From Marasmius tenuissimus (Eukaryota > Basidiomycota > Agaricomycetes > Agaricales > Marasmiaceae), in the NCBI GenBank assembly GCA_029532415.1, contig JAQOTA010000065.1:310001-374000 (forward strand): 64,000 bases of DNA, given 5' to 3'. A program made the position numbers and the translations under genes. The first letter of the stretch is position 1; every line of letters starts with the position of its first letter. A model generated the notes under the pieces. It was not told the origin of the DNA. It saw nothing but the letters and a program-made list of their open reading frames with translations, and searched no databases. Positions 47,101 through 55,234 of the stretch are shown one piece after another.

Positions 47101-48390
47101 AGTATGCTTCCGAGCTTTATCCAGAGCCTCGTCTGAACAATGTCTGAAACGTCTGTGTAGAACCTTGTAGTCAACTTTATTCATCGTTGACTTGGCCATT
47201 AAGCTACAAGCAGAGGCTTTCTGCGAGCTAACCCAAAAAATGGTTTGACCAGGCATGAGCGGGTAAGATACCAATGACTGGCGTCAACCCTTGTTATAAA
47301 AAGCCAATTTGCTAGATGATCCGTGTACTTGCAGACCACCTTGCAAGAATTCTCCAAGCGAGAGAAGTTGAATTGACAAAAGCAGAACATAATAGACAGG
47401 ATAGAGTCACATAATGCGTTCCTCCATACAACTGTCAGATCCTTCAACAGAATGAGAGATGAACACAGTCCCTTTCACTTTGATTTGGATTGGGTTGTCC
47501 TCCTGTGCAGTGTTTAGCTGCGGTCCATTGTTCATGGGTTCGTACTCGGCAAAATCTTCAAGATCATAAGTAAAGTGCGATGAAACGCCTGAATCGACAA
47601 TCCACTCTTGCGAGCTTCCAGTCGCCTTCTTTCCCTTACAATTGGCACATGTGGCAAAGTGATCACCAATATATTGCGCAAATTTCATATGGGACACGAT
47701 ATCTGAACTACTACGTTTAGAAGCGGCTAGTAAAGCAGCGCACTGTAGGTTTGTATCAGTGTTAGAAGAAAGACTGAGATAAGGCACTTGCCTGTCATCA
47801 TCAGATTCCTCAGATCCGATGGAGACCGAATCGTACTCAACATCGTCGGAGAAACCAGCAGCATCTGCAATCTCGCTGTCAACGTCCATGGCACTTCCAC
47901 TCGCAATCTCCGTACGCAAGGAATCGTTAACAGCGTTCAACGCGATACGATCCTCACGCTCAGAGTCGGAGTCCTCATAGAATGAATTATAGAGGTCGTA
48001 AACCTTCTCAACGCTCTTAGCACGCTTTGCAGGTGGAGCAGTGGAGAAGGGACCATCAATACGATGCTTGAGGGAAGAAGAGGAAGCAGCCACATATCCT
48101 TGTTCCATAGGTTCAAGGATGTGGGCATACTTGGGAACACCAAGACGATCGGCAAGACTACAAGCAGCCTGAGCATTCTCAAAAACAGTACCACCAGAGG
48201 TAGCACCGGAGAAACGCTGCATGTGGAGTGGATCCCGGGATCAGTCTGCGGGATGTACGACAGATGGAGTATCAGGAACGATGGGGGGTGAGGAGATGGA
48301 CAAATGAGAGAGAGACGCGATATGAGAATGACCCTTGTGAGAGGAGTCACCCTTGTTGTCCTGAGAATCACCCTTCTTCTTCCTGCCATG
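44107..48390 (-). pseudogene. Copia-B Pol (copy C), six nonsense codons counting the gag stop
   Basis: All in the gag frame, no frameshift. After the shared gag-end TGA (48391) there are TGA 48241-48243, TGA 47407-47409, TGA 47284-47286, TAG 46792-46794 and TGA 46480-46482. The first four after gag recur at mirror positions in copy D; the last is private to C. Four of these five align with CGA in B1; the TAG is an AAG change. Protease (IVDSGVSSHFT, with Ala changed to Val), integrase, RT (YVDDALF) and RNase H remain recognisable. The stretch from 46404 to 44107 is open for 765 codons. Confidence 0.88.
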
Positions 48391-49305
48391 TCAGTTCTTC
48401 TTCTTCTGGTCGTTGTCGTTTTTAGACTGGTTGTTATTGTTAGACGACGACGAAGGAGGATCAGACTGTTGGTTAAACTTCGGGTCCTTGTCCTTCTTCT
48501 TGACAGAAGAAATGCGCGACGCGAGAGGAGCGGGTTTCCGGGATTTGTAGTGGTTAATGACGGCATCACGAGCCACTTCGAAAGTAAGTTCAGCTGGCGA
48601 GTTACCATTGGTAGCGAATTCACGAGCGTTAGCCCATGACTGTGGAATGATGGAGAGTAGGAGCATGGCTCTAACAAGGGTAGGAAGATCAATCTGAGCT
48701 TCAGTGAGCTGGCCGAATAGGAGTTCGAGTTTAGCAATCTCGGGAATGGGGTTACCACCGGACAAACAAAACTCCATGACCGACTTGAAGTCAGCCCAAA
48801 CAGAAACAGAAGTCTGTTGACCATAACGAGCCTTGATCTTCTCCCAAGCGTTCCAAGCTGTATCATCATCCTCGATAATACTCTGCACGGCAATGGTAGT
48901 GGTGGCACATAGTGCACCCATGGCCTTGAATTCATACTTCTTCCAACGTCGATGGTCCTTCTCGTGCCTGAGAAGGTCCTTCTTGTACCTTTCCAAATCC
49001 TTAGCATACTGCTCAAGGTCCCTACCATACTGCTGCATCTGTTCATCAGTAGGGGAGACTGTCTCTGTACGTCGAGTAGCTTCTCCACCTTCACGAGCAG
49101 GAACGGTGACAGTGTGAGTAGTTGGCTTGGGTTCTGATGGTTCGGTAGGTTTCTCAGGTTCATCAGGTTCAGGATTGTCATTGGTGTAGTGGTCGTAGAA
49201 CTCATTGATCATGGCATAGGTACCAAGACCCTTGGACCACTTGCGCCAGTTGACACCGCTGAAGACCTCAATGGTGGGGATAAGGGTAGACATAACAGGA
49301 GCCAT
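48391..49305 (-). CDS. Copia-B Gag (copy C)
   Basis: 304 aa from the ATG at 49305 (MAPVMSTLIPTIEVFSG) to TGA 48391-48393. The encoded protein is the same as copy D's Gag (52715-53629). The basic Asn/Ser/Lys tail is followed by the stop found in every B copy. Capsid-type Gag of the Ty1/copia group, presumably still translatable. Confidence 0.8.
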   Translation of the reverse strand: MAPVMSTLIPTIEVFSGVNWRKWSKGLGTYAMINEFYDHYTNDNPEPDEPEKPTEPSEPKPTTHTVTVPAREGGEATRRTETVSPTDEQMQQYGRDLEQYAKDLERYKKDLLRHEKDHRRWKKYEFKAMGALCATTTIAVQSIIEDDDTAWNAWEKIKARYGQQTSVSVWADFKSVMEFCLSGGNPIPEIAKLELLFGQLTEAQIDLPTLVRAMLLLSIIPQSWANAREFATNGNSPAELTFEVARDAVINHYKSRKPAPLASRISSVKKKDKDPKFNQQSDPPSSSSNNNNQSKNDNDQKKKN

Positions 49306-49615
49306 AGCGATCTGGAGATAAAACAACGATCAGCATATGTTCATCATCATAGGCAATGATAAAAGAAATCACTGCACGGTCAATGGCGATAGCCATCAAT
49401 CGTTGTTGAGGACACAGTCCACCATTGTCAAACATCAATGTAGATGTCGACTGCACAGGTCCAGAACCAGTGTTAACGGTCTGCCCATCATGACAGCGAT
49501 TAAGCAGTCACGATGGTTATCGAGTGCAATGACCACAATAGCACATCATCATAGGCAGCACACAATAAAGGTGCACATTCTAGAGAGCTGCCATCACAGG
49601 GCACATCGACAGGGC

Positions 49616-49631
49616 ACTGGGGCCCATAACC
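49616..49631 (-). other. Copia-B primer binding site (copy C)
   Basis: The same 16-mer as in B1 and D, on the minus strand, next to the 5' LTR. Confidence 0.6.
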
Positions 49632-49889
49632 TGTTGAGGCAGAGGTCCTGCCCACGCAGTGGCAGCATGGGACAGACTAGCTCACCTGGAGATAGGCTTA
49701 AAGGCAGCAACGAGAGTAGTAAAAGTACTGGTATTGCATGTAGATACAGAGCTACTTGTATACTATACAGAGGTGGCTGTAGCTACTATAACGGAAGTGA
49801 CTAGGAATAGCATAGATCATAGTAAAATGATTGAAGCATAGATGTGGCCCGATACAACGGTCCATATATCCGGTAGTCCAGATTCAACA
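49632..49889 (-). repeat. Copia-B copy C 5' LTR (258 bp)
   Basis: Its sequence type (CCACATCTATG, ATCATTTTAC, ACTTCCG in LTR orientation) matches the 3' LTR of B1 and not the 5' LTR of D, although the DNA just inside it matches D. The switch from one type to the other lies at the LTR/internal border region. Confidence 0.85.
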
Positions 49890-50469
49890 TAAACTTGTTT
49901 AAGTTACTGCCTTATTTAGGATTCAGATTCATATCTATCAACAAGACTCATATCAAGTCCCTTACTTGTTTCTGGCATTGCATATTTATGATTATTGCTT
50001 TATTTACAACATGTGCTATACACAGGGCTCTGAGTATATATATACTTGTAAGTTATCTAGTTGAGTTCTTCAGCTTGACCTAGTTTCAATCTCATTATTT
50101 TGATCGCAACTTGAACCTGAACAAACTTAAGCTTTGAATCTGAGTTGTGTAACAGCTGTCATAACATGCACAAGGTGAGCAAGCTGGAGAGGGATTGAGC
50201 ACAAAAGGAGGTCTCATAGACAAGGCAACTGATAACTCTCTTGAACAATTGCTGTCTTCCTCTTCTCCTTCCTCTCTCTGCTGGGACAACAGAACATACC
50301 ATGGGCAGAGCCTTGTCATTGCTCCAGTCCAATCTCACAGTGAATGCCGATAGTGAGGGACAGTTTAGATGATCTAACAACACTGCCAAGACATTGTGGG
50401 GAAATATCTGTTGAGTTGCCTGAACACCAGTGCCCATACCACGTAGCCTAAGCCTGCAGAGGCTTGTCA
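49890..50469. other. Spacer between inverted copia-B copies, left part
   Basis: AT-rich, with no recognised gene. A 112-aa minus-strand frame (50159-50497) shows no domain. The spacer continues to 52130 and holds two L3 solo LTRs. Confidence 0.4.
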
Positions 50470-50915
50470 TGTTACAAATCTGCCCACTATTCTTCACTTT
50501 TCCAGTCCCTTGGTCAACATCCCTTCATTTCCACTTCTTTTCACACAGAAACATGCCCAGTATCACTTTAGGATCTCCATTTCATTCTATGATGTTCCAT
50601 ATCATTCTTTCCTTGATAAATAGCTACCTGTGTTCCCCACTGATGTGTACATAGTTTCCTTTGATCAGATCCACAGATACATCATTTATCCCTTTACAGT
50701 TCATTCCCATGATCATTGTACAGCTTGGGACTGTCATATATACTTATGGTCACTTTTAGATAGTTCCTCAGCTTGTCCATTTTACTCCATACCACTTGTC
50801 TAGCTTATACTATGTTGAGGGTGTACATGCTCAATAACTATCTTCTTCACCCTTGATCCCCAGTCCCAGATTGGATGGACTGAGAGGTTCCCAGTCACAG
50901 AAGCTGTTCTTGACA
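50470..50915 (+). repeat. Solo LTR, family L3 (446 bp), imperfect TSD
   Basis: It begins TGTTACAAATC and ends GTTCTTGACA. The flanks are TGTCA (50465-50469) and CGTCA (50916-50920), one mismatch. It has diverged from the copies at 37269 and 51295. Confidence 0.75.
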
Positions 50916-51294
50916 CGTCATGTCTCCCAGTCAGTCAATTACATACAGAATTTCCATGTCCAGAATGTTCATTTGATGGTAATGTTCATAGATGGTTAAT
51001 GAGTCCAACTGAGGAGTGTGTTCCAGTAATGCTCACAACAGATCAGGTACTGCTGCTTTTTGATTGACTTTGAGTAATTCCACAATACAAAAAGTGAGAT
51101 TGTCAGTCATGCATTCTTCAACTGCTCTAGCTTCTCTGTGATGTTAGGGATGTCCTCCATAGGCAACCTATTTAAATCTACCATCACATGGGTCTCTGCC
51201 AAGCAAGCTGGACTTGTCATCACAAGATCACACCACTTTCTGCAGAGACCAGCCACCTTGAGGATATCCCATGTCTTGACAGTCTCAGAGTTTT
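50916..51294. other. Between two L3 solo LTRs, nothing recognised
   Basis: No open frame or repeat that I recognise. Confidence 0.4.
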
Positions 51295-51763
51295 TGTCAA
51301 GAATGAGGCCAGTGACTAGGAAAACCCCTCAGGCTACCAACAGGGTCAAGAGTGCAAAGGAGAGAAGATAGAGATGAGCAGGGCAAGTGTAAGATAGTAC
51401 ATGCTGGATACAAGCACTATGAGACAAAGTTGTCAGACTGGGAAACTATGTAGAGGTGTCCATGATTATATATGACAGAGCCAAGCTGTAGAAATATCAT
51501 AGGAGCAAAGATTAAACAGGAAAACTGAAAGAACAAGTGATAAGAATCAAGGGATACATGTGGAAACATTGTCATGATGGAAACCATATGGTATGTTGAG
51601 AAAATATCTGAAAGCAATGTGGAACACCAGATAGCACCAGGTAATGATATGGAGGGCAGAATGCAATGGCGAGAACATGTAACCATGGGAAATAAAGAGA
51701 AAAACATGAGGAAAAAGTATCCGGGAACTGAGGGAAGGAAGAACAGTGAGTGGATTCATAACA
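51295..51763 (-). repeat. Solo LTR, family L3 (469 bp), TSD GTTTT
   Basis: Inverted copy: on the plus strand it begins TGTCAAGAATGAGG and ends GGATTCATAACA. GTTTT stands at 51290-51294 and 51764-51768. Confidence 0.88.
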
Positions 51764-52130
51764 GTTTTCCTTTTAATTAACCTTGAGTCATGTTTCTGTT
51801 AGGATTTTCAAGAGCATCTCATCTGGAATCCTTGTGATAGGGCTGTCTTGTTTCCCTGAGTTCAAAATGCCCATGCAAGTTAGCTGGATGATGGGGGGAG
51901 AGAGAAACAATCACTCATAAAAGCCTCTTAATGTGCATCATTTCTAATTGGAGATTGAGCAAAAAGGCAGTCCTGGTGAATTTGGGGAGAAGCAGAACAA
52001 TGTCATGACTTGCATCAGACAACATGGGAGATTTTCATGGGGGAAACAGACCCTAACCCTAAATGCCAAACTTGCTACTTCAAAAGGCTAGTATTGAATG
52101 TGCACCCACAACTATTATATAAGTAATAAC
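51764..52130. other. Spacer right part, ends in TSD ATAAC
   Basis: No gene recognised. Two telomere-like CCCTAA units occur near 52052-52063, too few to mean much. The last five bases, ATAAC, match the flank right of copy B1. Confidence 0.4.
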
Positions 52131-52388
52131 TGTTGAATCCGGACTACCGGATATATGGACCGTTGTATCGGGCCGCATAAATGCTTCAATTGTTTCACTA
52201 TGATCTATGCTATTCCTAGTCACTCCTGTTATAGAAGATACAGCCACCTCTGTATAGTATATAAGTAGCTCTGTATCTACATGCAATCCTAGTACTTTTA
52301 CTACTCTCGTTGCTGCCTCTAAGCCTATCTCCAGGTGAGCTAGTCTGTCCCATGCTGCCACTGCGTGGGCAGGACCTCTGCCTCAACA
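52131..52388 (+). repeat. Copia-B copy D 5' LTR (258 bp)
   Basis: From TGTTGAATCCGG to GCCTCAACA; the primer binding site follows at 52389-52404. Confidence 0.88.
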
Positions 52389-52714
52389 GGTTATGGGCCC
52401 CAGTGCCCTGTCGATGTGCCCTGTGATGGCAGCTCTCTAGAATGTGCACCTTTATTGTGTGCTGCCTATGATGATGTGCTATTGTGGTCATTGCACTCGA
52501 TAACCATCGTGACTGCTTAATCGCTGTCATGATGGGCAGACCGTTAACACTGGTTCTGGACCTGTGCAGTCGACATCTACATTGATGTTTGACAATGGTG
52601 GACTGTGTCCTCAACAACGATTGATGGCTATCGCCATTGACCGTGCAGTGATTTCTTTTATCATTGCCTATGATGATGAACATATGCTGATCGTTGTTTT
52701 ATCTCCAGATCGCT

Positions 52715-53629
52715 ATGGCTCCTGTTATGTCTACCCTTATCCCCACCATTGAGGTCTTCAGCGGTGTCAACTGGCGCAAGTGGTCCAAGGGTCTTGGTAC
52801 CTATGCCATGATCAATGAGTTCTACGACCACTACACCAATGACAATCCTGAACCTGATGAACCTGAGAAACCTACCGAACCATCAGAACCCAAGCCAACT
52901 ACTCACACTGTCACCGTTCCTGCTCGTGAAGGTGGAGAAGCTACTCGACGTACAGAGACAGTCTCCCCTACTGATGAACAGATGCAGCAGTATGGTAGGG
53001 ACCTTGAGCAGTATGCTAAGGATTTGGAAAGGTACAAGAAGGACCTTCTCAGGCACGAGAAGGACCATCGACGTTGGAAGAAGTATGAATTCAAGGCCAT
53101 GGGTGCACTATGTGCCACCACTACCATTGCCGTGCAGAGTATTATCGAGGATGATGATACAGCTTGGAACGCTTGGGAGAAGATCAAGGCTCGTTATGGT
53201 CAACAGACTTCTGTTTCTGTTTGGGCTGACTTCAAGTCGGTCATGGAGTTTTGTTTGTCCGGTGGTAACCCCATTCCCGAGATTGCTAAACTCGAACTCC
53301 TATTCGGCCAGCTCACTGAAGCTCAGATTGATCTTCCTACCCTTGTTAGAGCCATGCTCCTACTCTCCATCATTCCACAGTCATGGGCTAACGCTCGTGA
53401 ATTCGCTACCAATGGTAACTCGCCAGCTGAACTTACTTTCGAAGTGGCTCGTGATGCCGTCATTAACCACTACAAATCCCGGAAACCCGCTCCTCTCGCG
53501 TCGCGCATTTCTTCTGTCAAGAAGAAGGACAAGGACCCGAAGTTTAACCAACAGTCTGATCCTCCTTCGTCGTCGTCTAACAATAACAACCAGTCTAAAA
53601 ACGACAACGACCAGAAGAAGAAGAACTGA
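52715..53629 (+). CDS. Copia-B Gag (copy D)
   Basis: 304 aa from ATG 52715 to TGA 53627-53629, encoding the same protein as the copy C Gag. Capsid-like region with SGVNWRKWSKGLGTYAM and WNAWEKIKARYGQQTSVSVW, then a basic low-complexity tail ending DQKKKN. The stop and its context (AACTGACATGG) are shared by B1, C and D. Confidence 0.8.
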   Translation: MAPVMSTLIPTIEVFSGVNWRKWSKGLGTYAMINEFYDHYTNDNPEPDEPEKPTEPSEPKPTTHTVTVPAREGGEATRRTETVSPTDEQMQQYGRDLEQYAKDLERYKKDLLRHEKDHRRWKKYEFKAMGALCATTTIAVQSIIEDDDTAWNAWEKIKARYGQQTSVSVWADFKSVMEFCLSGGNPIPEIAKLELLFGQLTEAQIDLPTLVRAMLLLSIIPQSWANAREFATNGNSPAELTFEVARDAVINHYKSRKPAPLASRISSVKKKDKDPKFNQQSDPPSSSSNNNNQSKNDNDQKKKN

Positions 53630-55228
53630 CATGGCAGGAAGAAGAAGGGTGATTCTCAGGACAACAAGGGTGACTCCTCTCACAAGGGTCATTCTCATAT
53701 CGCGTCTCTCTCTCATTTGTCCATCTCCTCACCCCCCATCGTTCCTGATACTCCATCTGTCGTACATCCCGCAGACTGATCCCGGGATCCACTCCACATG
53801 CAGCGTTTCTCCGGTGCTACCTCTGGTGGTACTGTTTTTGAGAATGCTCAGGCTGCTTGTAGTCTTGCCGATCGTCTTGGTGTTCCCAAGTATGCCCACA
53901 TCCTTGAACCTATGGAACAAGGATATGTGGCTGCTTCCTCTTCTTCCCTCAAGCATCGTATTGATGGTCCCTTCTCCACTGCTCCACCTGCAAAGCGTGC
54001 TAAGAGCGTTGAGAAGGTTTACGACCTCTATAATTCATTCTATGAGGACTCCGACTCTGAGCGTGAGGATCGTATCGCGTTGAACGCTGTTAACGATTCC
54101 TTGCGTACGGAGATTGCGAGTGGAAGTGCCATGGACGTTGACAGCGAGATTGCAGATGCTGCTGGTTTCTCCGACGATGTTGAGTACGATTCGGTCTCCA
54201 TCGGATCTGAGGAATCTGATGATGACAGGCAAGTGCCTTATCTCAGTCTTTCTTCTAACACTGATACAAACCTACAGTGCGCTGCTTTACTAGCCGCTTC
54301 TAAACGTAGTAGTTCAGATATCGTGTCCCATATGAAATTTGCGCAATATATTGGTGATCACTTTGCCACATGTGCCAATTGTAAGGGAAAGAAGGCGACT
54401 GGAAGCTCGCAAGAGTGGATTGTCGATTCAGGCGTTTCATCGCACTTTACTTATGATCTTGAAGATTTTGCCGAGTACGAACCCATGAACAATGGACCGC
54501 AGCTAAACACTGCACAGGAGGACAACCCAATCCAAATCAAAGTGAAAGGGACTGTGTTCATCTCTCATTCTGTTGAAGGATCTGACAGTTGTATGGAGGA
54601 ACGCATTATGTGACTCTATCCTGTCTATTATGTTCTGCTTTTGTCAATTCAACTTCTCTCGCTTGGAGAATTCTTGCAAGGTGGTCTGCAAGTACACGGA
54701 TCATCTAGCAAATTGGCTTTTTATAACAAGGGTTGACGCCAGTCATTGGTATCTTACCCGCTCATGCCTGGTCAAACCATTTTTTGGGTTAGCTCGCAGA
54801 AAGCCTCTGCTTGTAGCTTAATGGCCAAGTCAACGATGAATAAAGTTGACTACAAGGTTCTACACAGACGTTTCAGACATTGTTCAGACGAGGCTCTGGA
54901 TAAAGCTCGGAAGCATACTAAGAACTTCCCAGAATTCGACCGAAAACCGAAGAAAACCCGGTTATGCCGAGGATGTGCAGAAGGAAAGATGCACTCCAGA
55001 TCGTTCCCTGACTCTACTACCCGTGCCTCGAAACCCTTCGAGAAAATCCACTCCGACCTCAAACAATTCCCCACTGAGTCATACCACAAATACAAATGGT
55101 ATATGTTGTTTGTCGACGACTGTACTTCACATGGCTGGACAATGCTCATGCGACGCAAATCTGACTCTGTCAAGATGCTCTGTGACTTTATCGCCATGGT
55201 GAAGGTGCAATTCGGTGTTGATATTTAG
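53630..55228 (+). pseudogene. Copia-B copy D, protease and first part of integrase, with stops
   Basis: It continues the gag frame. In-frame TGA 53777, TGA 54611, TGA 54734 and TAG 55226. Protease (IVDSGVSSHFT near 54420) and the integrase zinc site (HRRFRHCSDEAL ... CRGCAEGKMH) are readable. Several residues conserved in B1 are changed (FGH to FRH, DSGASS to DSGVSS), so these domains are probably inactive. Confidence 0.85.
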
Positions 55229-55234
55229 GAATGG

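Larger units (their letters stand above)
43058..49889 (-). mobile_element. Ty1/copia family B, copy C (minus strand)
   Basis: Its length without the inserted L2 LTR and its duplicated TSD is 6082 bp, the same as copy D. The outer flanks are CGTTA at the 3' side and GTTTA at the 5' side (49894-49890). They do not match each other: they pair with B1's left flank and E's right flank. The gag and early pol region (about 46790-49631) mirrors copy D with no indel. The later pol region is closer to copy E. Confidence 0.88.
46790..55230. repeat. Large inverted repeat of copies C and D around a 2.2-kb spacer
   Basis: Positions in D and C sum to 102020 throughout (for example gag stop 53627 against 48393, LTR edge 52131 against 49889). 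There is thus no indel between them over about 3.1 kb per arm. All four shared pol stops coincide. The internal DNA looks identical where I compared it, whereas the LTRs differ. Confidence 0.85.

Noticed and set aside
47937..49205. 422-aa open frame in copy C (and its twin in D), rich in Ser/Leu/Arg
   Set aside because: It is the shifted frame over Gag and early Pol. The Gag frame has clear homology to B1 and A, while this one has low-complexity composition only.
52049..52065. CCCTAACCCTAA, possible interstitial telomere repeat
   Set aside because: Only two units; expected by chance in 64 kb often enough to carry no weight.
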